Source of the DNA: Cyclina sinensis
Taxonomy: Eukaryota > Mollusca > Bivalvia > Venerida > Veneridae
Direction: 5' to 3'
Assembly: GCA_012932295.1 (NCBI GenBank)
Contig: JAAONU010000019.1
Span: 17,617,908 to 17,681,907, forward strand
Length of the DNA stretch: 64,000 bases
The notes below the pieces were generated by a model. That model worked only from the letters and a program-made list of their open reading frames with translations. It was not told where the DNA came from and did no database searches. The translations under genes were made by a program, and so were the position numbers. This document shows positions 1-11,032 of this stretch, in pieces; positions within the stretch are counted from its first letter, which is position 1; each line of letters begins with the position of its first letter.

Positions 1-720
1 CCTCTCTTGTATTTAATATATTTACCTGTCAGTTATTTAAACGTTGTGTATAAAATATAAAATATAAAAATATGTATAATTTTTGAATGAAGAATCTGAG
101 TGACTCAGGTACAAGGGAAATATTTTGCAATAGAATCCTTCTTTTTTGTTAACGGCAAGTGGCAGCTGGTCAAATTTTTGTTATACAGAAAATTCTGCTG
201 TACTATATCTCACCACGGCTATAGAAAAATATTTATTGTATTTCGTTTCTTAGTTTCTTTAAATGGATTCCTCGGAAAGTTTGAATCACAATTTAGCGTA
301 ATCATTTATATACTGTTCCTTTTATTTCAACATAAGATTTGTAAAACATAATTATCCTGTCAATTATTTCATATCCGACCCGATAAAGGGGGGTCGTATA
401 AATTTTGCTTTATACGGCACATGCTACGTCATCACCGGTGACGTCATGGACTAGTTTTGTGTTTATAAACAATATTATAAATAATCAGAAGGAAGTGATT
501 AAATCCATGGTTGTTATTACAAACAGAGACTGCTTGAATAAAAATTAAATATTTCAATATCTAGATCTTATGATATAGCACGATCATTTAAGGAAAAAAT
601 ATATCGAAATTTTGAAACTATTTTTGTGTATATGTTCACCTGATGGATAACCTTGACATTTGAAACACTTTAAAGATAGGTTTTCAATATCCTAGTAATT
701 TATTGACAAATGCCAAATGT
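1..720. other. Non-genic stretch, no gene recognised
   Basis: The stretch is AT-rich with no frame that resembles a known protein and no convincing splice pattern. It contains a small hairpin near 395-416 (GTATAA / TTATAC arms). At 425-446 there is an imperfect palindrome built from ACGTCA and TGACGT around CCGG, resembling a CRE-type site. No function can be assigned from these alone. Confidence 0.5.
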
Positions 721-886
721 GACAGGATAAATAGAATAATAGGTAAGTGTCTTAAATGAGAAAGTTTATCCGGCTCGGCTGCGGTATTTATCGGGTTCGC
801 CTTCGGCTCACCCGATAAATTCCTACGCCTTGCCAGATAAACTTTCTCATATTAAGACACTTACCTATTATTCTCTATTTATCTTC
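721..886. mobile_element. Palindromic MITE / foldback element
   Basis: The left arm (about 723-775) and right arm (about 832-884) are near-perfect inverted copies of each other over roughly 50 bases; each contains AATAATAGGTAAGTGTCTTA or its complement. The loop holds a second hairpin, ATTTATCGGGT against ACCCGATAAAT. A non-coding element made almost entirely of inverted repeat fits a miniature inverted-repeat transposable element. It lies at the left edge of the duplicated block that begins near 860. The target-site duplication was not resolved by eye. Confidence 0.75.
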
Positions 887-1884
887 TTGGTTAAAATGTT
901 CAAACAACCTGATATCTTCTTGATTCTCAATTGTGCTTTCCCTCTAATACAAAGCATATAGAAAGGTTTTTGGTCATTTATTAGTGTTCTACTTTTTTCA
1001 ATTAGGTCTGTAACATTCTGATATGATATATTATTTAAATGCCGAAAAAGTGCAATAATTGGGTAATGGATTGTTTAAAGATATTTAATATTTTTTTGCA
1101 TCTTGATTTTTATTGTATTTAATAGAAATTCCTCTGAAAGAAAAGACAATAATATTTGTCCCGTTTATATTTATAATATAAATGAGCAATCTGGAAAATC
1201 AATCTCAACAAAGTCAAAACGTTGTTTTTGCAAATAGTCGTATTTTTGGAAGCCATTCTGTGTTAATTTCTACTGAACGTTTTCATTTTCAGCTTTGGTT
1301 GACCTGCTTTGCGTAATTTTGCTTCGGCTTCTTGTCTGCAAATGAATAGAAAAATTCCTAAATGCTAGCCTTTGGAATGGTTTACTCTGTTGATATTTCA
1401 AGATAGTTATAATATTGTATCAGTAACAGTAAACAGTCTCTGGCTAAATGAATATGTGTCTCGTAATTACCTCCTGAAATTTTAATAAATGAAATCTTGA
1501 GTGCTATCATGATATTACAGTACACACTTTATTACCAAACGCCTATATTTCGGGCCGTAAGTTCTTTTTTTATTTATTTATTTTTATTTTGTGTAGAGAA
1601 AACTGATGTAGAAAATACGTACGATAACATTTAAACATATGTGTGAAACACAAAGTTCCAGGTAAGTTGCTTACATTTTCCGTCATCATTACTTCCTCTC
1701 GCTTTTAACTTCGTGTAAATTTTATATCATTGAAAATTGAGTTTTTGTGTTTTGTGAAAGATATCTGTATCCTACTGTTAGTAATGGATAGTTGTTCCCG
1801 ATGTCATTTTATGAGGTTCGGATTTGTGTTATTTTTTTTTCATTTTAACAAGAATTGTGAGGCCTGAAATAAAAATTTGTTTGT

Positions 1885-2045
1885 TTCCCCTCCCGCTACC
1901 TACCCACAAAAATCATAACTACCCAAACAACTTTATTGCAAAACCAAAAAAACATTAACCCCGATCTTAGCGTATTAAATACCAATACTCCAACCATTGA
2001 GCCAAAGAAACGATTCCCTGACGCAGTGGTCAGAGATTGTATTAA
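1885..2045 (-). mobile_element. tRNA-derived SINE head, decayed
   Basis: On the minus strand this reads GGCTCAATGGTTGGAGTATT followed by a degenerate promoter B-box region (GATCGGGGTTAA). It is a more decayed relative of the element at 2215-2380 and shares the flank GATTCCCTGAC and the sequence around ATAGGAAAGTATGCA. The shared flank shows that the two arose by local duplication, not by independent insertion. Confidence 0.5.
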
Positions 2046-2214
2046 AATTTTATACATTATAGGAAAGTATGCACTAGACAGTAGCACATCCCTTCTTGAG
2101 AAAGTCATCATTAATGATGATGAATGGTGTTGTCCATTTTAACATCAGAAGATTAGACAGTAATCTTGAAAGATTCTTGTTTTATTTATTGATTTTAAAA
2201 CTAACTCCAGGAGA

Positions 2215-2380
2215 GGTCATCATGGCCGAGCCCCCATCTCACGAACAAGAAAGTCCGTAACAGAAAGATGCAATGCATCTTAGATAGCACAACACAAAGC
2301 GGGATTCAAACCCTGATCTACGCGCATCAAAGACCAACACTCTAACCACTAAGCAAAAGAATCGATTCCCTGACACAGTT
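2215..2380 (-). mobile_element. tRNA-derived SINE head
   Basis: The minus strand reads GCTTAGTGGTTAGAGTGTTG (A-box region) and then GGGTTTGAATCCCG (B box), the split RNA polymerase III promoter of tRNA-derived SINEs. It is absent from the matching position of unit E, which supports an insertion in unit A. Confidence 0.6.
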
Positions 2381-2781
2381 TTTAGAGGTTGATTCATACA
2401 ATTATAGGAAGGTATGCACCAGATCGAAACATAAGAACATGTTACATGTTGATAATCTTAGCAAATAGTGGTATAAATCGAGTCGAATGATTGGATAGAA
2501 AAAAATAATGCTCTGTTTGTAGAGCACCGGAATATCAATCCAGGGCACTAGACTGTTTAAAGTGCATTTACAATATGTTACCAGAAAAAAATGATAAACT
2601 ATGCCAGACGTCAAATATAACTCTTTCAATATACAATTACTTCGTTCAAAGTCCATAATTTAGTGCTGTCGCTTTGCGGTTAATAATCAATAAGGGGGAG
2701 TTTGCAGAATTGTATTTATTGATGCATGTCTCTTGAAAAAAGAAATATTTGATTTATTTAATGGTAGAAAATACCTGTTGT

Positions 2782-2889
2782 TGTCCTAAAGGGGCAGTGT
2801 TGAATATAGGTGACCAAAATGGAAACACATTACTTACCAGAGAGGCGTACTGTACGGCAGATAGACCCATTTTGTTTCAGCTAAATCAT
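2782..2889 (+). pseudogene. Exon-1 copy A (broken) of the olfactomedin gene
   Basis: The translation KGAVLNIGDQNGNTLLTRE matches residues 44-62 of the intact exon at 20213-20445 with three changes, and the following residues also align. The upstream half with the signal peptide is deleted. The 3' end reads AATAGGAAC where unit E has AATAGGTAT, so the splice donor GT is gone. It is therefore a dead copy. It lies about 80 bases upstream of the LINE insertion point. Confidence 0.75.
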
Positions 2890-2958
2890 GTTAATAGGAA
2901 CTTGACAGATTTTTTCATGTTTTTAAGGGGGAGTTGATTCCACAAAAAGAGCAATGTT

Positions 2959-2970
2959 AAGTTATGCCCT
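2959..2970. repeat. Target-site duplication, left copy
   Basis: AAGTTATGCCCT occurs here and again at 8018-8029, directly after the poly(A) tail of the LINE. The first AA of the right copy cannot be told apart from the tail, so the certain duplication is 10 bases. Confidence 0.85.
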
Positions 2971-3869
2971 TTTAAAAATACTACTGTGTTAATCGATTTT
3001 ACTACAAAGACAATCTAGCGTAGTGTGTCAAATCAAAAGTTCATTGATAAAAGAAATTCCCACGGTACAAAGGTGTTTTACTCGTGCATTACCACTAAGA
3101 TGGGAAATTCTAACGGTTGATAATATACTATCCTAGGAATAAAAAAAATGTTTATTGTATGTAAGGAAATCACTGTTAAAGTTGAAATGACTCGTAAATA
3201 TCTTACCTTGCGAATCTAAAAGTGTTTTACTGTGGAATATCCGAATTAATCCAAAAGGTTACAAAATAAAAAAATCGAAACTACATGTATTTCATTGTAA
3301 ACTATTTATGAACTTTCAGCACTAAAAAGTAAGTTGTGTACATGTAAATTCGGCGAGATTTGTTTTGGTATGACTGACGGTTGTGTATTTAACTACATCT
3401 CTTACCGATGGAAATTTTTTGTTTGTTTGTTTTTTTGTTTGTTTTTTTTTTTTGTTGTTTTTTTTTTTTTTTTGCTTTTGTTTTTCTGAAGTAAAAAGTT
3501 ATTAAATCGTTAGGCGAATGGTGAATATATTAAGTGAATAAATTGACTGCATTTGGAAATGTATTTTTTTTAGATTTTTGTAATGCATTGTATATCTATT
3601 GTACTTGAAAACACTTAGCGCCCGCCTTCTTTTTTATTATACCGGTTGAATATTTATCACTGCCGCGCTCTCTTTTTGTTTCATTTTTCAAGTTTTTTTC
3701 CTTTGTTTGTTTGCTATTACTTTTGCAGTTTGTTTGTACTGTGTGCGTGTTTTTTTCTTTTCTTTTTTTTCTTATTCATCTTTTGTCATGTTTATATACA
3801 GCAATTTGTATGAAAGTAGTAACGATACTATTTCTTTGAGACGAAAACCAGTTAGAATTTTATTTGATA
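2971..3869 (+). promoter_or_regulatory. LINE 5' leader, no ORF1 seen
   Basis: About 900 bases between the left target-site duplication and the EN/RT start codon. There is a T-rich tract at 3420-3482 and a partial internal repeat (GGTGTTTTACT, AGTGTTTTACT). No frame of note is present. An internal promoter would be expected here for a LINE, but none can be identified by eye. Confidence 0.5.
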
Positions 3870-6800
3870 ATGGCTAATATTAAAATTTTCTCTTATAATT
3901 GTAGAGGTTTACATGATGTTAAAAAGAGAAATGATGTTTTTCAGTTTTTAAAGGAAAGAGAAGCTGATATTTATTGTTTGCAAGACTTACATTTTATACC
4001 TAGTATGCAAAAAAGATTGTATACTGAATGGAACGGTGAATGTTATTTTAGTTTTGGGGAAAGCAATTCGAGGGGGGTAGGAATTTTTTTTAAAAAGAAC
4101 TTAGATGTTAAAATCGTTAATTCTATTACTGATACTGAAGGAAATTATGTGGTATTAGATTTATGTGTATACTCCAAACGCTTCACTTTGATAAATGTAT
4201 ATGGACCAAACTTAGACAAACCAGAATTTTTCAAAGAAATTTTTAAAATAATAGAACAGGTTGGAAATGAGTCTTATATAATCTGCGGCGATTTCAATTT
4301 AGTCTTAGATGTAGACTTAGATTACTACAACTATAAATCTATAAGAAATAATAAAAACGCCAGAAATTTTTTGATGAATACTATTAAAGAAAAACGGTTA
4401 TTTGACCCGTTTCGAGCCATTAATGGAGATATAAGAAAATATTCATGGAGAAGAACAAATCCTATTCAGCAAGCAAGGTTAGATTTTTTCTTGTTAACAG
4501 ACGATTTTCTTCCACAAGTACGCAGCTGCGATATAAATTTAAGTTATAGGTCAGACCATTCCATTGTTACTTTAGGACTTACTTTAGATAATATTACTCA
4601 TGGTAAAGGACTGTGGAAGTTTAATAATTCTTTGTTGTTGGATAAAGAATATCTGAACTCAGTTAATACAAAAATTGAAGAAATTAAAGCACAATACTGT
4701 TTACCCGTTTATAATTATTCAAATCTAGCTGAATTAAGTAATGAGGAAATTCAATTTAAAATTGACGATCAACTGTTTTTAGAAACGCTTCTAATGGAAA
4801 TAAGAGGGAAAACAATATCCTATTCTACATTCAAAAGTAAAAATCGCCAAAATAGAGAAAATTATTTATTATCAAAGATACAGGACCTTGAAAAGAATTT
4901 CTGTGATAGGAACAAGGAAGAGTTAATACTTCTAAAGACAGAATTAGAAAATATCAGACAGGAGAAAATGAACGGTTTTTTTGTAAGATCTAGAGCGAAT
5001 TGGGTAGATAATGGAGAAAAGGCAACAACTTATTTTTGCAATTTAGAAAAAAATCATTACACTAATAAAACTATACCTTTCGTAGAAAGAAATGATGGAA
5101 AGAAAGTGTACTCTCAAAATGAAATTTTAAAAGAAACCGAAACCTTTTATAAAACTCTGTACACGAAAGTTGATAATACATCAGATTTTAATATTGAAGA
5201 TTTTCTTGAAAATGCAAATGTTCCAAGGCTCAGTAAAACTCAGGCAAATGATTTAGAAGGACTTATATCTTATAAAGAAGTTTCTGAAACACTTAAGAAC
5301 ATGAAGAACGACAAAAGCCCTGGTTCAGATGGATTTACTTCCAATTTTTTTAAAGTTTTCTGGAAACAACTTGGACATTTTGTTGTGCGATCTATCAATT
5401 ATGCTTTTCAAAAAGAAGAATTATCGATTACACAAAAACAAGGAATAATTACTCTTATACCAAAGGAAAATAAACCTAGACAGTTTTTGAAAAATTGGCG
5501 TCCTATTACCTTACTAAACACTGTTTATAAGTTAGCTTCGGGCACGATTGCAAATAGACTAAAGTCAGTACTAGATTCTCTTATTGATAATGATCAAACA
5601 GGGTTTATAAAAGGAAGATATATAGGGGAAAATACACGTCTTGTTTATGACATAATGAATTTCACCGAAATCAATAATATCCCTGGTCTCTTAATGCTGA
5701 TTGATTTTGAAAAAGCTTTTGATACCCTATCATTAAACTTTATCAAAAAGACTTTCGATTTTTTCAATTTTGGTCCAATGTTTAAGAAATGGATTTCAAT
5801 ATTTTATATCGATGTTAAAACAGCAGTGCAGCTGAATGGCTTCTTATCTAATTTTTTCTCAATAGGTCGTGGTTGCAGACAAGGAGACCCAATAAGTCCT
5901 TACATCTTTATTCTTTGTGCAGAAATTTTAGCTGTAAAGATCAGAAATAGTAAAGATATTAAAGGTATTGTAATTAATAAGGAAGAATTTAAAATAAGTC
6001 AATTCGCAGATGACACCTCCCTTTTTTTAGATGGCTCTGAAAAGTCTCTACATTCTACATTAAAAGTTTTACATGAATTTGCGCATTATTCGGGATTAAA
6101 GGTTAACTTTGAAAAGACAAATGTAATATGGATAGGATCTTTAAAATATAGTACCAGATCAATTAAAACAAGATGGAAATTGAACTGGGGCACCATCTCT
6201 TTTAAACTTCTTGGTTTGATGTTTCATGTTGACCAAAGAAAAATGATTGATATGAATTTTAATGACAAAATTGATAAAATTAAGAACAGTATTACTTATT
6301 GGAATAGACGGGAGCTCACACCAATTGGTAGAATAACTGTAGTAAAATCTCTTCTTTTACCACTTTTAATTCATCTTTTTATATCCTTACCGAATCCTGA
6401 TATACAGATATTACATAAAATAAACAATCTATTTTTTGACTTTGTGTGGCAAGGTACACCAAAAATAAAAAGAACAATATTTATAAAAGATTATGCTGAA
6501 GGCGGTTTGAAAATGATTGATGTTTATGCGTTTATTAAAAGCTTAAAACTTACTTGGCTCAGGAGATTATTGACGGAAAATAAAAAATGGTCTACTCTTG
6601 TAAGTAATGTAATAAATATTGAAAAGCTATGTAACTTTGGAAATGAGTACACAGAAAAAATAGTTTGTCAGTTAAGAAATTGTTTTTGGAAAGATGTTTT
6701 GCATTCATATGCTTGTTTTATTTCTTGTTTTAAGGTTAGCAGTATGGACATGTTTTTAGATATGCCTCTCTTTTACAACCACTATTTTCTCATTGATAAA

Positions 6801-7676
6801 AAACCGATTTATTGTAAAAAGTTGTATGACAAAGGCATTAGATTTGTAAAAGATATTATGAATGGAAATGGTACTTTCTTAAGTATTATAGATCTAGAAG
6901 TGAAAACAGATGTAAAAATTAATTTTCTCACATATGCAGGAATGCAAAGAGCTATCAAACAATATTTAAAAGTGCTACATTTTGAAAATGAAATAAATAG
7001 AACAGAACAGAACAGAACAGAAAGTATATTAAGACAAGATCATGTTTTCCCGATAATACCATGTTTTTTAAAATCTATAATAACTTCAGTAAAAGGCGCA
7101 AAACAAATTTACAACATATTCATAAGAAATACAGATCTTCCTGCATGCCAAGAAAAATGGTGTAATGTTTTTGAAATCGATAAATCTGAATGGAGATATA
7201 TACATAGCTGGATTTTTACAACATGCAGTGATACATACTTACAATGGTTGCAATTAAGAATCGTGCATAGAATTTTAGGTACCAATGATATGTTGTACAA
7301 AATGAATATAACCACTTCTGAAAGATGTACATTTTGTAAAATAGAAAAAGAAACATTAATTCATTTATTTTGGGAATGTACCTACTCAAAGTCTTTGATT
7401 GTTGAACTGACAAGTCTTATTAAGGACTATGATGTTAACTTTTATGTGAATTGTAAAACCTTCCTTTTAGGATACCCCAGCAAAATGTTTTGTCAATATA
7501 ATATTGTATGTTTAGAAACGAAAAGATATATATTTTTATGTAGAAGAAAGCAAGTAAAGCCATCTATTCATGGACTAAGAAGAAGTTTCAAACTTGCCTC
7601 TGCAATTATGCATGAAACACACAGAAACGAGAAGAATAAAAAAGCGTGGACTTTAGTAGAACTATTGAGTATATAA
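3870..7676 (+). CDS. LINE endonuclease / reverse transcriptase ORF
   Basis: The product nicks target DNA and reverse-transcribes the element RNA (target-primed reverse transcription). The frame is open for 1268 residues from ATG at 3870 (context GATAATGG); the frame extends two codons upstream without another ATG. The N-terminal apurinic-type endonuclease shows YNCRGL (about residue 9), GDFN (about 140), ARLDFF and SDHS (about 227). The reverse transcriptase shows LIDFEKAFD (about 610), GCRQGDPISP, and the catalytic QFADDTSLF (about 712). The C-terminal part has a CCHC-type knuckle, CTFC then H and C (about 1152-1175). The Q-D pair in the usual QE position of the endonuclease (LQDLH) may be a substitution. 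All key motifs and the frame are intact, so the copy could be active. It resembles the L1/Tx1 group rather than a CR1 element, judged by motif order only. Confidence 0.93.
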   Translation: MANIKIFSYNCRGLHDVKKRNDVFQFLKEREADIYCLQDLHFIPSMQKRLYTEWNGECYFSFGESNSRGVGIFFKKNLDVKIVNSITDTEGNYVVLDLCVYSKRFTLINVYGPNLDKPEFFKEIFKIIEQVGNESYIICGDFNLVLDVDLDYYNYKSIRNNKNARNFLMNTIKEKRLFDPFRAINGDIRKYSWRRTNPIQQARLDFFLLTDDFLPQVRSCDINLSYRSDHSIVTLGLTLDNITHGKGLWKFNNSLLLDKEYLNSVNTKIEEIKAQYCLPVYNYSNLAELSNEEIQFKIDDQLFLETLLMEIRGKTISYSTFKSKNRQNRENYLLSKIQDLEKNFCDRNKEELILLKTELENIRQEKMNGFFVRSRANWVDNGEKATTYFCNLEKNHYTNKTIPFVERNDGKKVYSQNEILKETETFYKTLYTKVDNTSDFNIEDFLENANVPRLSKTQANDLEGLISYKEVSETLKNMKNDKSPGSDGFTSNFFKVFWKQLGHFVVRSINYAFQKEELSITQKQGIITLIPKENKPRQFLKNWRPITLLNTVYKLASGTIANRLKSVLDSLIDNDQTGFIKGRYIGENTRLVYDIMNFTEINNIPGLLMLIDFEKAFDTLSLNFIKKTFDFFNFGPMFKKWISIFYIDVKTAVQLNGFLSNFFSIGRGCRQGDPISPYIFILCAEILAVKIRNSKDIKGIVINKEEFKISQFADDTSLFLDGSEKSLHSTLKVLHEFAHYSGLKVNFEKTNVIWIGSLKYSTRSIKTRWKLNWGTISFKLLGLMFHVDQRKMIDMNFNDKIDKIKNSITYWNRRELTPIGRITVVKSLLLPLLIHLFISLPNPDIQILHKINNLFFDFVWQGTPKIKRTIFIKDYAEGGLKMIDVYAFIKSLKLTWLRRLLTENKKWSTLVSNVINIEKLCNFGNEYTEKIVCQLRNCFWKDVLHSYACFISCFKVSSMDMFLDMPLFYNHYFLIDKKPIYCKKLYDKGIRFVKDIMNGNGTFLSIIDLEVKTDVKINFLTYAGMQRAIKQYLKVLHFENEINRTEQNRTESILRQDHVFPIIPCFLKSIITSVKGAKQIYNIFIRNTDLPACQEKWCNVFEIDKSEWRYIHSWIFTTCSDTYLQWLQLRIVHRILGTNDMLYKMNITTSERCTFCKIEKETLIHLFWECTYSKSLIVELTSLIKDYDVNFYVNCKTFLLGYPSKMFCQYNIVCLETKRYIFLCRRKQVKPSIHGLRRSFKLASAIMHETHRNEKNKKAWTLVELLSI

Positions 7677-7986
7677 GGCATAACATTAAATAAATTTGAA
7701 ATATTAGTTACTCATAGCAAATCATCTATTTTGTAAAATTGTTTGCATGTATATAAGTGTGACAACATATAACATAAAAGAGGCCTTATTGTTTATTGGC
7801 TTGAGTATACAAACATGTTGTTTTCTCCGATTGTAAAATATATTAAAATGTTATATATACATATATATATATATATATATGAATATATATAAACATAGTT
7901 GTAAGGTAAGTAGAGGATGGCTCCCCGACCTCTATTTAACCTATGACGGGGAAAATAAACGGGGTTACCCAATACAAATGGGGCCT

Positions 7987-8019
<33 letters not shown>
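7677..8019 (+). other. LINE 3' UTR and poly(A) tail
   Basis: The 3' UTR carries a (TA)n run near 7855-7880 and a potential stem of CCCCG with CGGGG at about 7922-7965. It ends in GGGGCCTC followed by about 32 A. The long uninterrupted tail is another sign of a young insertion. Confidence 0.8.
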
Positions 8020-8022
<3 letters not shown>

Positions 8023-8029
8023 ATGCCCT
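8018..8029. repeat. Target-site duplication, right copy
   Basis: AAGTTATGCCCT repeats the sequence at 2959-2970 exactly. Confidence 0.85.
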
Positions 8030-8382
8030 ATGTAAAATAAATGAATATATGCGAATTCATTTTCAAATTTAATTTTCCGGAACATTATATTTTCTTATGA
8101 CATACTACTTACTGAACTCATGGACTCTATATCGTTTCCCACGTGCAGATGTCAATTTCCTGTTCTTGCATTTCATACTTATGTCACCGTAAGATCATTA
8201 ATCAGAGTTGTTTCTTTCGATTTGACAATACAACGAAATTAAATATTAATTACATAAAGCTACTTTATCATAATTAATGCCTGATTCAGACATTTGTCGA
8301 ACTTATACTGTCTTTACTTGCTTGTTTCGATATTTTTAGTCGACAGAAAGTGCTGCATTCCTCTGATAGATTCTTGTACTAC

Positions 8383-9704
8383 GCACGGAGAGAACCATCC
8401 GTTTATCTTGCTTGGCCCGGTGACTGTTGAACTTTTTTAATGAATTTATAATTCTAAGTGTACGAATTAACATGACTGTATGATTATTTTTTTGTGATCG
8501 GCTTATGTTCGAAGTTCTATAAGAATATTTAGACTGTTGCACTAGTATCGTAAATATATATCTACGATGATAACAAAGCGTTGAAAAGTAGTTCAAAGAG
8601 AGGTAATTGTTTATAATGGGAACAAATGAAAATGTTTCTGTTGTTTTAACTTTTTTGGGGTGTGGAGGTGTGGACGGAGAGGAATATAAGCTAACAGCAT
8701 TTGTTGTAAAGTAATTTAATTATCTACATGATCAATAGAAATCTTTTACGACAATGAATGAATACTTCCCATTTAGTACCATACAAACCTTTAAGTAAAG
8801 AAGTCTACGGTGTCATTCTATTTCAAATCCTAATATATATGTGCAAAATTCTACTAGCAAAAAAGTTTGTATCAATAAGTTATGACAAATAATCGCGTGG
8901 AAATCACATGCAGCAAAGAAACAGGGTTGTATATAGAAGATCACAATGGGAACACGTTACTTACCGGAGAGAAGAACGGTAGGGTAGTTACCGTTGTGTA
9001 TGGAACAGAATAACTGCATATATTCCATCTTCCTTGATGACATTCGAACTTACATAATGCTTGATTCCATCTTGTTTTATGGCATTGGAAACCTATATTT
9101 TGCTGAATAACATGCTTTGTGGCAACTGAATGCACGATCATCTCATTGCAACTTCATTTGTTTCTCGTCGACATATGCAATATGCTTTATGTTTAATTGC
9201 AGCTTTCTTTACTGACAACGCAGTGTGTTCGGCGTTCTGTTGAACAGTCTTTAATTACTTGTTATTAATATTACTTGATGTAAATGTTACGTTCCCTTTA
9301 ATTTCCTTAATTTGCAGAATGTCGTTTACTGTATATTATCGACCTACGTGTATCGAACATATTTCATCATTAATAATAAATTTTGGTCTGTGCTCAGCGA
9401 TTTTGTCGTGTCTTAGCATTCTTATTCTTTAACGCATTCATTCAAATAGCAAAGCATTAAACACTACGTACCGAACACAAGGATGATTACAATACCAATA
9501 TCGAAGTAAATAAAAGTCAAACTTCACTGTACGGTAAGCACTAAGCAGTAAGCATAATGTGTTCATATTATGACAACAGATGGCGCTTTGTCGGTACATC
9601 CCGTTATTTTCCGGCTGGTCCCGCTATTTTGCGACTAGTCTTGCAAAGTCTTGATGTTTGTTGCAATATTTTGTTTGCATACCGAAATTTTCGACTAAAA
9701 CATG
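8383..9704 (+). repeat. Near-identical tandem repeat, copy 1 (unit B)
   Basis: These 1322 bases recur at 9711-11032 with a constant offset of 1328 and no indels that I could see. Three base differences were noticed by eye (near 8787, 9400 and 9660). Six bases (GAGAGA) separate the copies. The unit contains one broken exon-1 copy. The left end continues sequence homologous to unit E near 21240. Confidence 0.95.
8881..8985 (+). pseudogene. Exon-1 copy B (broken)
   Basis: The frame NNRVEITCSK then NGNTLLTGE matches the intact exon (NNRVKITCAK, NGNTLLTGE). A TAA stop lies just upstream in the aligned frame (TATCAATAAGTT), no signal peptide is encoded, and homology ends before the splice donor. 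The module core is still well conserved, but the copy cannot work as the first exon. Confidence 0.75.
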
Positions 9705-9710
9705 GAGAGA

Positions 9711-11032
9711 GCACGGAGAGAACCATCCGTTTATCTTGCTTGGCCCGGTGACTGTTGAACTTTTTTAATGAATTTATAATTCTAAGTGTACGAATTAACA
9801 TGACTGTATGATTATTTTTTTGTGATCGGCTTATGTTCGAAGTTCTATAAGAATATTTAGACTGTTGCACTAGTATCGTAAATATATATCTACGATGATA
9901 ACAAAGCGTTGAAAAGTAGTTCAAAGAGAGGTAATTGTTTATAATGGGAACAAATGAAAATGTTTCTGTTGTTTTAACTTTTTTGGGGTGTGGAGGTGTG
10001 GACGGAGAGGAATATAAGCTAACAGCATTTGTTGTAAAGTAATTTAATTATCTACATGATCAATAGAAATCTTTTACGACAATGAATGAATACTTCCCAT
10101 TTAGTACAATACAAACCTTTAAGTAAAGAAGTCTACGGTGTCATTCTATTTCAAATCCTAATATATATGTGCAAAATTCTACTAGCAAAAAAGTTTGTAT
10201 CAATAAGTTATGACAAATAATCGCGTGGAAATCACATGCAGCAAAGAAACAGGGTTGTATATAGAAGATCACAATGGGAACACGTTACTTACCGGAGAGA
10301 AGAACGGTAGGGTAGTTACCGTTGTGTATGGAACAGAATAACTGCATATATTCCATCTTCCTTGATGACATTCGAACTTACATAATGCTTGATTCCATCT
10401 TGTTTTATGGCATTGGAAACCTATATTTTGCTGAATAACATGCTTTGTGGCAACTGAATGCACGATCATCTCATTGCAACTTCATTTGTTTCTCGTCGAC
10501 ATATGCAATATGCTTTATGTTTAATTGCAGCTTTCTTTACTGACAACGCAGTGTGTTCGGCGTTCTGTTGAACAGTCTTTAATTACTTGTTATTAATATT
10601 ACTTGATGTAAATGTTACGTTCCCTTTAATTTCCTTAATTTGCAGAATGTCGTTTACTGTATATTATCGACCTACGTGTATCGAACATATTTCATCATTA
10701 ATAATAAATTTTGGTCTGTGCTCAGCGATTCTGTCGTGTCTTAGCATTCTTATTCTTTAACGCATTCATTCAAATAGCAAAGCATTAAACACTACGTACC
10801 GAACACAAGGATGATTACAATACCAATATCGAAGTAAATAAAAGTCAAACTTCACTGTACGGTAAGCACTAAGCAGTAAGCATAATGTGTTCATATTATG
10901 ACAACAGATGGCGCTTTGTCGGTACATCCCGTTATTTTCCGGCTGGTCCCGCTATTTTGCGACTAGTCTTGCAAAGTCTTGATGTTTTTTGCAATATTTT
11001 GTTTGCATACCGAAATTTTCGACTAAAACATG
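9711..11032 (+). repeat. Near-identical tandem repeat, copy 2
   Basis: Second copy of the 8383-9704 sequence. It joins diverged unit-C sequence at ACATG followed by AATGGAATATCC, whereas copy 1 ends in ACATG followed by GAGAGA. All other units in the array are much more diverged, so this duplication is recent or an assembly artefact. Confidence 0.95.
10209..10313 (+). pseudogene. Exon-1 copy C (broken)
   Basis: Identical by eye to copy B at an offset of 1328, with the same TAA stop and the same missing 3' end. It was already dead when duplicated. Confidence 0.75.

Larger units (their letters stand above)
860..2940 (+). repeat. Segmental duplicate unit A, upstream part
   Basis: This stretch aligns by eye with 17830-20490. 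Shared landmarks include TTGGGTAATGGATTGTTTAA (1056 region, with one change at 18043), the ATAAATGAGCAATCT stretch, the TGTTCCCGATG stretch, and the GTTACATGTTGATAATCTTA stretch just before the exon copy. Compared with unit E, unit A has gained a pair of minus-strand SINE copies (about 1885-2380) and lost about 600 bases that in unit E hold the start codon and signal peptide of the exon. Confidence 0.75.
2971..8019 (+). mobile_element. Complete non-LTR retrotransposon (L1/Tx1-like LINE)
   Basis: The element is bounded by a 12-base target-site duplication and ends in a run of about 32 A (7988-8019), so both ends can be placed. It has a 5' leader of about 900 bases (2971-3869), one long open frame (3870-7676) and a 3' UTR of about 310 bases with a TA microsatellite and a G/C-rich segment (CTCCCCGACC ... 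GACGGGG) that could fold. No ORF1 is visible in the leader. Matching host sequence resumes after the element and aligns with unit E near 20560, confirming insertion into unit A. Confidence 0.9.

Noticed and set aside
3864..3869. Start of the LINE frame at TTG
   Set aside because: A eukaryotic start at the ATG six bases downstream (3870) has good context and gives the endonuclease N terminus directly.
7109..7413. Minus-strand frames inside the LINE
   Set aside because: Shadows of the intact EN/RT frame.
8336..9924. Similar minus-strand open frames of 86 and 106 codons repeated at 8336-8596 and 9604-9924
   Set aside because: They are the same non-coding sequence in the two copies of the 1322-bp duplication; the similarity reflects DNA duplication, not protein conservation. 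No start context or domain.
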